Positions 34,624-46,705 are shown, numbered from the stretch's first letter. The stretch is DNA of 64,000 bases from Staphylotrichum longicolle (GCA_019096155.1 JAHCVI010000001.1:10044001-10108000); one strand, 5' to 3'. A program made the numbers and translations. The notes: generated by a model from the sequence alone, not told the origin.

Positions 34624-35750
34624 GGGAAGGGAAGGTAAGGCAGGGTAGGATTTGGTTCTGGTTGGGGGTCTTGTGGGGTGCGGGAGGGTTGGGAAAGTAT
34701 TGGATATACCCCCTCTAGTCCTTCCTTTGTTGTTGGCTTGTTCTAATGATGGAACGAATGGCCCGTTATGAAGGGCTCTTGTTTTGTTGTATTACTACTG
34801 TACCTGGGGCTGGAAGGGAAAATGACGATGGTTATGGTCGATATGTGTACATGACGAGGGCATCAAAAGCAAGGCACACTCGGCACCCAGGGTTGGGCGA
34901 AGGAGAGGCAGCTAGAAGCTTGAGTTGGGGGTTACGGTCACAGCACGTGAGCCACTGGCTCTTAGTCCGTAAAATAGAGTGATTTGACCCCCCGATCGAC
35001 AATCGGGATCCTCCGAGATGGATTGTGCCCAGATGCAAGTGACGTCAAGGAGGAAGCCGGCTCAGGAACGGGCCATGGTGGAGCGTGCGGTGGGGGAGTG
35101 GTGGGGCTGTATGAATTTGAGCTGTATGAAACCTGCCTGCTCGTATTTTCGCAAGCTTGGCGACAGACGAAGCACTTGACATCCGACCATTGCTGGAACG
35201 CCGGGACAGTTAAAGTACCGTATTTGGCATGATCCGTGGTTCTCTTGAGCTGAATGTAATCTGTCACTACCGCATCAGGTATGCAAAAGACCCTACAATA
35301 GTGAGAAAAGAGTAGCGGGAAGAGTCCACTTGCCCAGCTTCGCAATGCATTCATGCAGAACCCTTCCGCTGTGTAAGTGGTGTGAAAGTGGGTCATCCTG
35401 GGACCGCATCGTCACATATGACGTAGGACGTCGAGCTTCCCAACCAGCCCCTCGGAGGGGCAATGCCGCTTTATTTATGAAGGGCAGGAGCGGGCAACAA
35501 CAGTCAACAATCCGAAATCATCATACCAGACACACTTTCTATTTTCTATCTTACGAGACTTCTCTGCCCTTTACCCCAACGAAAACGACCTGACCTCTGC
35601 CAGCTGAGGTCCACACATCGCGAACTTACACATATTTACATACCTGAACGAATCTCACTCCCCAATCGCGAGAGTGAAAAACCGACTACTGTCGCCCTTA
35701 ACTACCTATCGCTTTCTTCAAAGACCACTCAAGTCAAATAAAACACAAAA
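34624..35750. other. Intergenic between RhoGEF and RTC3
   Basis: This 1.1-kb stretch contains the RhoGEF 3' region and the RTC3 promoter, including paired stress-response elements at 35448-35460 and an AT-rich CTTTATTTATGAA stretch at about 35468-35480. No gene is seen. Confidence 0.55.
35448..35460. promoter_or_regulatory. Paired inverted STRE-like elements upstream of RTC3
   Basis: CCCCTCGGAGGGG contains CCCCT and AGGGG, the stress-response element in both orientations, about 290 bp before the RTC3 start codon and close to a TATA-like TTTATTTATG. In budding yeast STREs bind Msn2/4 and RTC3 is stress-induced; use here is inferred. Confidence 0.5.
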
Positions 35751-36713
35751 ATGGCTCGCGGAGACGTCACCCACGTCAAGGTCCACTACAAGGGCGCCGA
35801 CGAGGACTTCCTCGTCATGGTCGACAGCGTCGAGGACTACAACAAGTGGCTGAGCGACAAGAGCGTGCCGCTGGCCCAGGTGGTGTCGTCGTTCAAGGTG
35901 TTTACCACGCGCAAGTACGTTTTTTTTCTTGTTTTATAACTTCTTTCACCGTCTGCGTCCTCTCGTGGTTGGCCTGAGGGAGTGTTGTGGGTTCGGTATG
36001 ACACTGCCCGGCTGGGTGGACGGAAGAGGTGATGACGCAATGGGGACCAGCTGGTCTTCGATACGGGGATTTCTTTTCGGGCAAAAGGGAAATGCGTTTA
36101 CTGACTTTTGGTTTTTCGGTGAAATAGGCAGGGCGCGCAGGGTATGCTCCAGGGCGCCTCCAAGGGGGAGCTCGAGAACGAATTTGGCACGTCGAACGAG
36201 GATGAGGCGGTGCTCAAGATTCTGGAGAAGGGCAGCCTGCAGGAATTTGAGGTATGGGCTAGTTTTCTTTTTACTCTTTTCTTCTCTGTTCACGCCCGTC
36301 TTCCCTTCGTCTTTGGTTTTTTTTCCTGTACCACCTTGGCGGTTACCGGTGGCGGTGTTAATACTGCTGTGCCATGCTGGCCTGTCTTCGGTGACGTTCG
36401 GCACTGGGGGCGGTGTTTGGTATGACGACAGCCCACAGCGGCTGCGAAACGGCCTGCGGTTGCTGAGCCGCACTTTGCGGCTTTTGGCCGGAGCGGCCGC
36501 TTTCCGCGGCAGAGCCAGGGACGAACATCCGACGCAGATCTGATCAGATCGCGGAGTCATGACGCGGCGGGCGCACAGCTGTGGCACTGCTGGCGGCCTC
36601 GATTTCCCAGACGATCAAAAAAAACAAGAACACAGACTGACACGTGTGATTTCCAGATGACGGAGCGTCAAGGCCGGAAGAACGACTCCAACGGCCCGTA
36701 CATCTCCCGCTAG
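35751..36713 (+). CDS. RTC3: Rtc3-like SBDS N-domain protein
   Basis: Three exons (35751-35914, 36128-36251, 36657-36713) give 114 residues. The protein is a stand-alone version of the N-terminal (FYSH) domain of the SBDS/Sdo1 ribosome maturation factor: DVTHVKVHYKGADEDFLVMV, then VEDYNKWLSDKSVPLAQVV, FKVFTTRKQGAQGMLQGASK, and a short C-terminal tail GRKNDSNGPYISR. Yeast Rtc3 is a small stress-induced protein linked to RNA metabolism; the biochemical role is not settled. Introns are 213 and 405 nt, both long compared with the neighbours. The leader before ATG (AAACACAAAATGGC) and the AT-rich TATA region suggest strong expression. All splice phases close. Confidence 0.94.
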
Positions 36714-38635
36714 TGGAGGCATCTTCAGAACCAGACACGGTTGAGCCCTTCGGTCTCGGGGCCTCCTCGGCCTGGACCGCCAAAGCGGGAGCTGAGGGAG
36801 CCGGGATTCGTCCATTGGCCGCCGAATGGGAAGCGGTGATGGGATCTTGGGGCAACCGTGGTCTTGGGAGTCGGCCGGAGCGGAACGAGACAGCGGGAAT
36901 AATGCTATGCGATGAACACCTGCCTTTGTTATGGAGCGCTTTGGGCATTCCCTGAGAGTGCCATCTCCGTAAGATCTGCCCGAGGGGCGATCTGAGCGCT
37001 TTGACTTTGGTAGTCGCAATACCACAGGAAGTGCCTATGCGTTGAATCAACTGTTGCTTGTTTTCTCTCACGTGATCGTCTCTTGTGTTGCCGAATAACG
37101 AGTGCTGTTTGTCCGGGTTTGTTGGTGATACAACATGGCGGTTGTCTCGGAGAGTCGAAGAGGGACCCGTCGGTCTTGGCAACGTCTGAGCAAGCGCCAA
37201 GCGCCACGTGAGTCGGGTGCAAGGTGAAACAGAGGGAGGACACAACGGAGAGTTTTTGTTTTCCCAGGGCCGCTTTTTGGGTCCCTTCTTTGAAGACTCT
37301 GACTCGTCGGCGCTTGCTGGGCGATGGGGAGACCGGAACGGTGTCGGCTGCCGCCCCGGGAGGCCTGTTTGCATCAGATGGTCCAGTCATAGGTCGGCAG
37401 TCGGAATGCCATTTTTAGATGGGTAGGTAGATCCTTGGTAAGGTAATAGGTGAAAGGGTCTATCGGGAAAACCTGAGTGGCAGATGTGCAGCTTGGGATG
37501 AAAATGGTTTTGAGTGAGTGTTTGAGATTAGGGTGGGTTGACCTGACTGGTACAACTTGCAACTCTTGCTGTTGCTGTGTTGATTTGCCTTTCTAGGATG
37601 ATTTTGATGGTTCTGGGCCGGCATGGATTCTATGTGGGGTGTTTGATAGAGCGCTGAATAGAGGGATGGACCATGGAGATGCTCGTGGCTTGAGATGAAG
37701 GATGGACCTTGGAGCTGCTGAAAGGGGGCGGTAGCTGGTATCGTGCAGGCTCTCATGGCCTTGCCTGTTGGATGGCTGTGCACTTGTTGAGCATGGGTTA
37801 GCTTTCTGCAAGCGACGACGGTTTCACTGATGTTTTGGTTTCGACATGGTTTGTTGTGGGCTTTTTCAAGCACCCCTGATTTTGGGGACTCCCCAAGAAG
37901 GCGTGAAAACATGACGAAAGTGAGCAGGTTGCGTGATGCCTATGATGTTTGTATTATCCGCAAGCATTGCTGCTTGCTGTTGCTGGCTAGTCGTTAACAT
38001 GGCGACATTATCAACCCAGCTAGCGGGCCAGGACCATAGCTACGCGGAGAAGAACCCACGCTCGTAACAAATCATCCTCTGGTCCTGCCCGAGTGTACCC
38101 CCATCTCTCCATCGTCCCCAGTTGCCTGTTTTCATCGCCCCCCTTTCATCAACCACACCCCGCTCCGACACTCTCGAATAAACACGCAACGCCATGCTCG
38201 CCATGCTCCCCACCACTGCCTCCCAAATCATTTGCGGAATGCGCAAGTGAGATGGAGCATGAAAACTGAACAGAAAGATGGTATATGAGTAAGAAATATA
38301 AAACGGGAAAATGGAGAAAAACAAAGAATATAATCGGTTATTGGCGCCATATGTACGGTATCTCTCTTCTCTCCCTCTCGCTCTGGACCAGAACCCCCCT
38401 CTTGTATCATCTCTGGTGAACCTCAAAGTCCCTTTTCGTGTTGCTTGTCGCCGATTCAATGCGGAGCGTGAATGGCGGGTGAATGGGTGAGCTCTCAAGA
38501 TATGACCGAGTTGGTCGGTCAAGGTGGTACGGCGAGGTCGCGAAAGCGAAGAATCGAGAGAGGCGGGCGGCATTGCGTATTCACACCACGGCTGTATATG
38601 GACAGGGATTTGGATGTGTGCGTTTTTAGACACCA
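36714..38635. other. Convergent 3' spacer between RTC3 and a membrane-protein gene
   Basis: This is 1.9 kb between two converging stop codons. Open frames up to 276 residues on the minus strand overlap RTC3 introns and read as unconserved sequence. No RNA gene or repeat is recognised. Confidence 0.45.
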
Positions 38636-39184
38636 GCGCCTCGCGGCGTCCGTTGAGGCAAGGTCCATGGTTTTGCGCAGACCATCTGTTTCCCCGCGAG
38701 TCAGTGTCTGTCTTCGAGTCAAAAGCAGGCGAGATGGAAACGCACCTCTCCTTCACTGTACGCCCAGAAGTAGACGCCCAGCCCAATCACCTGGTAGATG
38801 GCCGCGTTGGTCCCTTGATACAAGAGCGCCGCCGCGAGAGCGGTCAGCGGGAGGAAAGCAAGGCGGGCCTCCAGGCTGCGGTGGAGGCTGGATCCGGCGA
38901 GGAAGCTCAGCGGCCACTCCCATGCGAGCAAGATGAGGCCAAACACCAGGTTGATGGTCTGGAGTACTGGTATCGGTTTGACAGCCGGATCGAGTGTCTT
39001 TGTGGCGAAGTCCCAGAATATCTTGGGCCAGAAGAACCCTTCCACCGCGGCGGCAACCTGATCTGCATGGTCTGTTAGCATCCCGCCCCCCATAACCGAC
39101 CTGGATAACCCCCCAGAGCAACTTACAAGCTGCTGACGCCAAGATGATGAGCCTCGCCCAGTGATTCTTGATGAGTCTTCCCAT
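38636..39184 (-). CDS. Conserved fungal four-helix membrane protein (DUF7727-like)
   Basis: Three exons (39127-39184, 38746-39062, 38636-38695) give 144 residues. The protein begins MGRLIKNHWARLIILASAAY and has four hydrophobic segments: around residues 10-30, 55-75 (PVLQTINLVFGLILLAWEWP), 85-105 (LAFLPLTALAAALLYQGTNA) and 108-124 (IYQVIGLGVYFWAYSEGE). Short charged turns lie between them and the tail reads MVCAKPWTLPQRTPRG. The family is widespread in filamentous fungi, and I recall it listed as a domain of unknown function; no reaction is known to me. The last intron was placed so that EGE joins MVCAKPWTLP, which matches the pattern I know for the family; without it the protein would end VRFHLACF. 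It is probably an endomembrane or plasma-membrane protein. Confidence 0.88.
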
Positions 39185-42100
39185 GTTTCCGGCTAGTACG
39201 AGGATCTCGGATCAAGCGGTGTCGAGTGTTTGTCCCAATAGTCCCCAAGCTGTCCACTAGTTCCTGTCTCTTGCTGTGTCCAAAAACACGCTGATGCTTC
39301 TGTCGCTCCCAAGATTATTGTCGAATTCCCGTAACCAAAACGAACCCAAGGCGCCGAAGAGAAGATGCGGTGGACGATGACGAAACAATAATACAGCGTA
39401 AAGTCGAAGGAAAGAAAGGCGAGGTTCCGGACCTGCGAGTGGACTGGCGGCCTGAAGGACCAGGATCCAAGAAAAGATTGTCGATGTGAAAGAAGGCTAT
39501 CGACCAGCGGCACCGAAGAAGGAGAGAAAGGGAAGAGAGGCGGAGGGAATCCCGAGATGCCCACGGCCAGCGGGGCGGTGCTGGGTTGATATTGGGTCCC
39601 TCGCCTCGGATGGGGAAGATGGGCCCGGAGGGCGGATGGGGAGGACGGCACTCGCCCTGCAAGGGCTTGCACCGGAGCCCGGGAGCTCGTGTGTCAGATG
39701 AGCAGGCGGGGGGGTGCGTGTGTCTCGGGTCGCAGGCCTGATGCTGGTACGTGTTCGTGCGAGATCCAAGTTCGGGCGATCTGATCTATCTCTGTCGCAG
39801 GCATAGGGGCGAGCATTGAGGGATGGGCTTTCCAGAGCAGTGGGCCGTTGCTTCGGATCGAGTATTAAGCGGCCATGGGTATGCCGGAGAGGGACGGGGG
39901 TCTGAATCAGATGAGGCTCTCTGAAGCTCTGTGGTGCGTGGGGCGCCTCGTCGGTCAGAGGCTGCGAGGTCCTCGCATTGAGATCGCGATGGAGATCAGA
40001 CAAGCTCGAGGGTTACCAAGGGGAAGGTTTGAGGCGGGAAGGGGGTGTTTGGGCATGTATGTAATGGGACGGATGCTTGATCGACAGACATCCGGGACCC
40101 TGCGAGTTTAAGAAGTGACAGGGTCTGTTGCGGGCTGGACCAGTCGAGGTGCCTGGCAGTTCGGGGAGAGACCTGGTCCCGAGAGGGACCTTGCGCGGGC
40201 GTGTAAGTCAGAGTGGAGTCCCGTGCGGAGCTTTCTTGACACCCCCGTCACAAGGGGGCGGGTGTGACCACAACGACGACCACCCTATTGTTGGGGACTG
40301 GGAGAGAGAATGGGCAAAGAAGAAAAAAAGAAAGAGGAATGGCTCAGCAGACGAGAGCAGACAATGGAGCCACCGGCTGTCTCATGGGCAGCACAAGCCA
40401 CGGCCGAGACCGCCCTCAGCGTCTCTGTGCAGACGCCCCCGAGCCAGTCCCCGCATGTCGCATGGCAGCCAGCGCTGCAGCAGGCGGGACGTCGCTGGGG
40501 CGGCTCGCGACGCAGAAAAGCGACCAGGGTGTGTCCCCCACCCCCCTCCCAACTGCTGGGCAGTGGTGGGCAGAAGCCGATCTGGCGTTCGCGCTGTGCT
40601 TGATGGACGGCCGTCATTCAGCAAGCTCGGCCGCTGCCCAGAGCGCGGGCGGGCGGTAAGATGCGGGCGGCTTGCGTAACCCTCGCTTCACGCCGGCGGC
40701 CGCGGTCGATGGGCTGGGGCCTCATTCGCCTGCTGCTTATTTTTTTCATCCATTTTTCCACTTTGGCCTCCGATTGCCGTGATCATTTCATCGCCATTTC
40801 ACCGCTCGACGAAGCGAGAGGCCAGCGGCCGAAGATGATGATTTCCTTGAGTCATTGCGATTCAGGCGCTAACTGATGAGAGAACATGACGCCGGCGGTG
40901 TCTGGTTGCCCTGTTCGATGCATGTGTTGTGAGAGGGAAAGAGACAGCAGCTCTGGGCCTCCTTGTCTGGTGTGATTGGTGTCCGCCGAGGGCGGCTACA
41001 GGAATGGTCGAGCCAATCAGGCTCCATCCCGCTTTGTCTCTGCATCAGGAGCCGGGGTCCCTTGCATCTCCCTGGCAGCAGCCCCTCTCCGCCAAGAGCC
41101 AAGTATCGACCTGTAACCCCTCTGCGGATCCCCAGTGTCAAGTGACAACCTGAGCCAGTTTGTCCTGGTGGCCCTTCTGCCCAACCTGAGAGGCTGACAG
41201 CCAAAATGCATCACGGCTGGATGCCATATTGGGCAACAGAAACGGCACTATCGGCCCAGGTGCTGCCGAACGCTGCAAGCAATGAATGCGAGGCAAGAGC
41301 TCCCCGAATAACTTACCGGTCCCAAGGTGCAGAGCACCTCATGGCTCCTGCCCACTCCAGACCCGCTTCAAGGTACTTTCCAAAGTGAAAATCATTTCTC
41401 CATGGCGCGATGCATCAGAGTTTTTCTCCTGAAGTGCACATGGGAATTTTGCAAGAGCATCTAGCGATCTCGTAGCCTCGAACAGCCACAGGAGACTTCT
41501 GAGACCAGGTCCCGCTCATCTGGCGGCCTGCTGAAGCACAAGCCGTTTGAGAGGGCTGGGGCGATAAACGCTTACCTGACAGGGGTCCGCAACCCCGACA
41601 GCCCAAGACAGGGATCGCTGGGAACGTGCCCCAGGCTTGCTTGAGCGGCGGGTCTTGCCTTGGGGACCACGCTGCTTAATCCAAGGTCTTGTCGCCAATT
41701 CATCGGACGGTGGTGATGCTGGCCGTTCTTGTTTCCGGTGGCACAGACTCAGCTTACCTACCGACGGGCTCTGTCGCTCAATTTCCGTTTCGACCAGTGT
41801 TGGACCAGATCTACTGCATCATCGCTGGACGTTGAGATCCCTTTGTCGATCTCTCCACGTGGGAACAATTGCAATATCGCATTGCCTATTGTCTGGAGTG
41901 ATGGCAAACTTCATTACTCGTTCAGGTGCTGGTTCTCTCCCTCAACAATGGTCGGCAGCTTTGGCCCAGTCAGCGAACGCACGGAACCGCCCTCGTTGCT
42001 TCCTGTCACATCCAGCATTACTGAACTGCAGCAGACGCAGGAAGAAGTGAGGATTTCTGAAAGTTGAACTCCCAAGCAACTGTTGAATGGTTGTTTCTCC

Positions 42101-43860
42101 GTCGCCGGCAGGCATTGTCCTGCTGAACCCGAGGAAGAGAGGAGCATTGCAGGCAGGCATTCGCATTCGCCGGCCCGTCCCCAGCCTCCGCCTTGCCTGC
42201 ATATGCACATCGAGTTTTCCATTTGTGCTTGTGGCATTCAATATCGATCTGACTCCCCAACCAATCTTTGCGAGCGGCTGGTCCCTTCCATCCATTGGCC
42301 ACTTTACCATCGGACAAAGTCCCCCGGCCAATCAGGTCCCATTCCCACCCGCGTTCTTGCCCAATGGGGTCGGCAAGCTCGAGTTTCCTCCTTCACAGTG
42401 TAGGTCTTCTTCCATTGCTCTTCACGCTGAACATCAATCCCCCTGCAGCTCGGATCAAGTCACAAGTCATCACCCTTCTATTTTTAACCATTGTCCAACC
42501 CCCTCTTCTCGAACCCACTCTCCCACCGCAACGACGCTCCATATCAGGGCCAAGGCCCTTGGTCGAGGTGAAAAATAGGATTCTCCCCGGGTTCGTCCCC
42601 TCTTGTCGTGCCACTACCTGTGATGCCAATGCTGCTATTATTTCCTCGGGGCCTCGGCATGCCGAAGGCCCAATGGTAACCTGGACCAGCAGTTGCGTGG
42701 TTTTTTCGCTAGCCTCGTCAACGCTGAACTCCGGTGGTCACCGCATCTTCACTTGAACAAGGTTTTGGCCTAGTGTTGTTACGGGACGAACTGGATATTC
42801 TTGGTCTCAACCCTGCAAGTTTGCTTGAACACATCCCTCACCGCCGCCCGTCCTGCGCCGCCCACCCCGCACTTTCTCGGCACGCTGCGTCCACGGGTAC
42901 TGGCCGCCGCCACACCCGCCCTCACCACGGTGACCTGGTCGGGTGGCCACATTGAGCTCAAGCTTGGCTGGTTGGGGGGTTTGACAGATGGGTTCCCAAA
43001 CAAGACATCAAGTCGCCAGAAGCCGTCCGCCGTTCGCCGTTAGTCGTCCCGTGGTTAGTGGTAGGGCTTCCACCGATGATTGACTCCGAAGATTCTGACC
43101 GAAAGGCTTCCATGTCCTACACAGTCTCTTCACTCTTGAGTGCAGATGGCTCATCTGGGCAACAGATGAACAAGATCACCGACACTGCTAAAAGGAACAA
43201 AAACACTGGCACTGGCCGTTGTTTTCCTGTTGACCCTTCAGTTTTGAGATGACTCAAGGTTGACTGAACCGACCTAGAATAGGTCCTCTGACGGAGATAT
43301 CAGGCGAGCCAGTGAGCGCCTGGTATATAATTAGTAGTCACGGATGCCGTGCCGTCATTGGGGCGTCGCAACCGCGATGCTGCATCTGCAACCAAAATCA
43401 CGCCCAGATGGGTGACCCGCCCATCCACGTGCAGCCTCATTTCATGACGCGCTTAGGTTCGACACACGAAAGAAAGGGGACAAGTTGAAATGAAATCACG
43501 GATTGAACTGCCAGATTTGGGTTATTGGCGTCACCTGCCCGGCAACAGCAACTGGTCACCTCTGGCTTGGTGACTGAGCAGCAGTCGCTCTCCGTCTCGC
43601 TTCAGGAGACACTGTGATGTGATGAACCCGCCACAGCGGCTCCATCCCCCCAACTCAACTCAACCCCATTCCCATCCCCTCGGTTCCAGCCCCACCACAC
43701 CCCCCCCTTTACTTGGTATGTCATCGTTCACCACACCGTCCACCGTCCACCGTCCACCGTCCACCGCACACCGCAGCCCCTCCATCACCCTATCAACACC
43801 ATCACACTCCAGTGGTGAACCCAGCCCATACAGACCACCCCCCGGGGCCACCAAGCCTCA
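39185..43860. other. Gene-poor interval of 4.7 kb
   Basis: No gene is recognised on either strand. Open frames up to about 183 residues overlap antisense to one another. The left end is the promoter of the DUF7727-like gene; the right end is the 3' flank of the 253-residue protein gene and carries a tandem CCGTCCA repeat at 43736-43763. A long non-coding transcript cannot be excluded from sequence. Confidence 0.45.
43736..43763. repeat. Heptanucleotide tandem repeat CCGTCCA x4
   Basis: Four perfect copies are followed by a degenerate copy. They lie about 100 bp past the stop codon of the minus-strand gene that ends at 43861, so probably in its 3' UTR. Confidence 0.9.
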
Positions 43861-44757
43861 TCAAGACGTAGCAAACTCAAACCCCCAAAACGCCTTCACG
43901 CCCTCGACCTCCTCCTTCTCCTCTAGCAACAAAACCCCCACCCCACCTACCGTAGCGGTAGCAGTAGCGGTAGCAACCCCCTCAAGCAGCGGACCAAACC
44001 CCCCAAACCGGCTGCTCAGGGCCTCCACGCCCGCGCCGACAGTCCCGCCCTGACAACTTCGGCGGCGACCGCCGTAGGAGCGTTGCACGTGCAATAGGGC
44101 AAGAGATCTTGCACGGCGTCGGGCGGTCGGCGGTGGCGGAACGGCTGTAGCCGCGAGGGAGTTGGCGAGGGCGGATTGGAAGGCTTGGAGGGTGGTGGGG
44201 AGGTCGGAGAGGGCGGTAAGGGGGAGGACGGAGAGGGGTTGAGGGTGGGTGAGGAGCCTGGGAGGGGTTGTGTGAGTTCACGTACGTTTTTGGATATGGT
44301 GTGGAAGGTAAGGTTAGGTTGGTAGATAGGTGGGGGAGTTACTTGATGTACAGTTCCATGAAGGGCTGCATGGAGTTTTGTTGGGGCGCGTCTTGGTTGA
44401 GAAGGAAGATGAGGGCTGCGGTGTTGTGGCCGTTGTTGGTGAGGTGGCGGAGGTGCTGGATTCGGGGGAAGGTTTGCGGGTTGTTGATGTCCTCTGGTGA
44501 GAGGAGGAGCAGATAGGCCACTTGAGAGGAGTCTCCGTGTGAGTCTGGTATGTTGAGCGCGAGATCATGTGTGCCCAAGTATGTTTCTGACACAAGTTAG
44601 TTGCTTGTTTCTGAAATAGCGGAAAGGTAATGGTACCTCTCCACCGTCTTCCACCGAACTGCAGGAGCTGGGTCGCGGTTGAGGCCCAGACTGCGCGCTG
44701 CCTCAGGCTCGAGCAGACGAGGTTCGCTGGAACGAAGTCTTCGCGAGCTCGACTCAT
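43861..44757 (-). CDS. Unassigned protein of 253 residues
   Basis: Three exons (44637-44757, 44343-44586, 43861-44257) join in consistent phase. The product starts MSRAREDFVPANLVCSSLRQ. The middle part looks folded and conserved: RETYLGTHDLALNIPDSHGD, then VAYLLLLSPEDINNPQTFP, LRHLTNNGHNTAALIFLLNQ and SMQPFMELYIK. After that LLTHPQPLSVLPLTALSDLP and TLQAFQSALANSL suggest an alpha/beta unit of alternating strands and helices. The C-terminal 100 residues are Arg-rich and then Ala/Thr/Gly/Val-rich with an alternating Ala-Thr run. I do not recognise the family and infer no function. An ATG at 44776 in another frame would not join exon 2 in phase, so 44757 was chosen. The minus-strand neighbour OPA3 begins 1 kb upstream. 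Confidence 0.7.
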
Positions 44758-45102
44758 TTCGCCGATAGGTTGACATCAACAAAAGTGTATATTTGAGAGG
44801 CGTTGAATGATGTATCCGTAGCCAAGAGGGTATCGCTTCTATGCAGTTTTGTTTTTGTGGGAGGAGGGTTTGTCCGCCATGCCGTTCATCCAGGTTCCTC
44901 GCGCCTTCCTTGTAAACTTACATCTCAGGCTGCCAGGCACACGTTGACATCCGTGTCTCTCAACGCAGCCTATATCTCAATGTGAGATCATACATCATCG
45001 TACAGATGAAGCAGGCAGCAGAGCCCTCACTGCTGCACCCCTTCAGGAAAAAACCCTTATCCCGGGTTGAGTCCAATCGCTCGACAACGGACTCCATCCC
45101 CC
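44758..45102. other. Intergenic between OPA3-like gene and the 253-residue protein gene
   Basis: This 345-bp stretch holds the OPA3-like 3' region and the promoter of the next minus-strand gene. No gene is seen. Confidence 0.5.
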
Positions 45103-45811
45103 TCATGCAGCCACTGTGGGCGTCGGTAATAGAGGCTTCTTCGTCTTGGGATCCTTGAACGCCCTCAAGGCTTCCTCGATCAGGTGGACCCGTTCTTGCT
45201 GCCTCCGCTCGACCTCCTCCAGCTCCTCCTCTTTTATCCTGAGCTCCTCCATCCGCCTCTGGAGCTCCTCAATCATTTCCTTGTTCTTGTCCGGCTTCTG
45301 CGAGGCCTTGTAGTACTCGTACACTACCAGCCCTCCCGCCACTGCTAGGATGAAGGCGTCCCCAATGACGTCTGCAAACAGGTCGACCGCCTTGGCCTCG
45401 GGCAGCGGCCTGAACTTGCGCCTCCACACGCTCCTGGGTGACTGCTTTGTGGGATGTGATTCTCGCGCCGTCGTCCCGTATTTCGCCCGGAGCTCCTCCT
45501 CCTTCTTGATTTGCTCTTCCGTTTTGACGGTGGGCGCCTCGGCTTTCTCCTTTGCGAGCTGCTCGGCGTTGGGGTTGCGGAGGAGCGCGACCGACAGCCG
45601 CATGTTGAGCTGGTGTATTACCTGGCCATATCGCGCGGCAAACTCGCGAAATTTGGGGTGGTCATGGGCTCGGTGCTTGATGTGGTTCTGCAAGACGCCT
45701 TGGGTCAGCGTGGATCGGGGGCCATCGGAAAGGAAGCAGACGAACCGCGCCGTATTTGGAGACGTGTCGCACAAATAGCGCCGCAAGCTTGAAGAGCGGC
45801 AATGCCACCAT
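45103..45811 (-). CDS. OPA3: OPA3-like mitochondrial protein
   Basis: Two exons (45746-45811 and 45103-45687) give 216 residues. The product begins MVALPLFKLAALFVRHVSKY and continues GANHIKHRAHDHPKFREFAA, then RYGQVIHQLNMR, the family signature. A hydrophobic segment (DAFILAVAGGLVVYEYY) lies near residue 142-158 and is followed by a strongly charged coiled coil (about 160-205). OPA3 family members sit at the mitochondrial membranes and affect mitochondrial shape and lipid or energy metabolism in animals; the fungal role is less clear. The 58-nt intron uses an unusual donor, GTTCGT, with a normal GCAG acceptor; the homologous junction KYGAN supports it. The gene is divergent from the polo-like kinase. 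Confidence 0.92.
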
Positions 45812-46705
45812 GGCGCTTGAAAGATTCTGGATTCTCGGCCCGCTGCTGCTGCACAGTTATGAGGAAGGATTGGTGCCGGGTTGAAAAGTCTGGTTGCCCT
45901 GCTCGGATCCGGATGATGGTGGATGGCTGGCTGCCTGGCTGGCTGTTCGCTTCTGCTTCGTCGTGCGTGATGAGTTTGATGCAGTGGCTGCCAGCTGCGG
46001 AGGAATTGTGTTTTATTCAGTGTCAAACCGTCCGTCCACGGCGCACTTCGTCATCGTATCTGCAGCACTCCAAGGCAGCGTCGGCTGCGGATGGAGTCAT
46101 CTCGGCTTTGGCGGGGCCAGCCATCGCAAGCCAAGCAGCCAATGGTGTTGCGGCAAATCGGGGTTCCTGGGCGGGTCGAGGAAGCTTATTTGAACCCCTG
46201 TCAATCTCGACTCGTGTTGCCCCAGCGACCCCGGCGGGCACAACAATCCACACTGGGCCCATCAATTCTCTGGTCCACTGCAGCTTCAGACAGCTTCAGA
46301 TCACAGCAAATCCACGCGACACGTCTTTCCGCCACCACCATCGGCCGAGGGAATCCTGTCGACCTTGCTGCTGTCGCCGGATGCAAACCAGTCTTGACCA
46401 TAGCAAGTCTTGTTGTGCCTGATATCTGGCTTCTGCACACCACCGACAGCTCTGCATGAACGGCTTGTTTGGATTGTAAGTTGACAGCACCCTTCATTCC
46501 TTGCACACATGCCTTTTAGCTCTTTTGAGCCTGTGTCATTGATACCAATCCCGCGACACACCCTTCCCTAACCCGCTCCTCTATCGAGCTCCCGACACAC
46601 ATTAACGAGTAAACAGACTTGGACAGCAATAGGATTTAGCTCGACGACGTGGTCTCGGGCCAAACACGAGCCCGCCAATTTCGATCCTTTTCCACGGGCA
46701 CATTT
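45812..46705. other. Divergent promoter region OPA3-like / polo-like kinase
   Basis: The 894 bp between divergent start codons should carry both promoters and the kinase leader. No gene is seen. Confidence 0.5.

Noticed and set aside
44637..44776. Start of the 253-residue protein at the ATG at 44776
   Set aside because: That frame reaches the exon-1 donor in a phase that cannot join the conserved exon 2; the frame from 44757 joins correctly.
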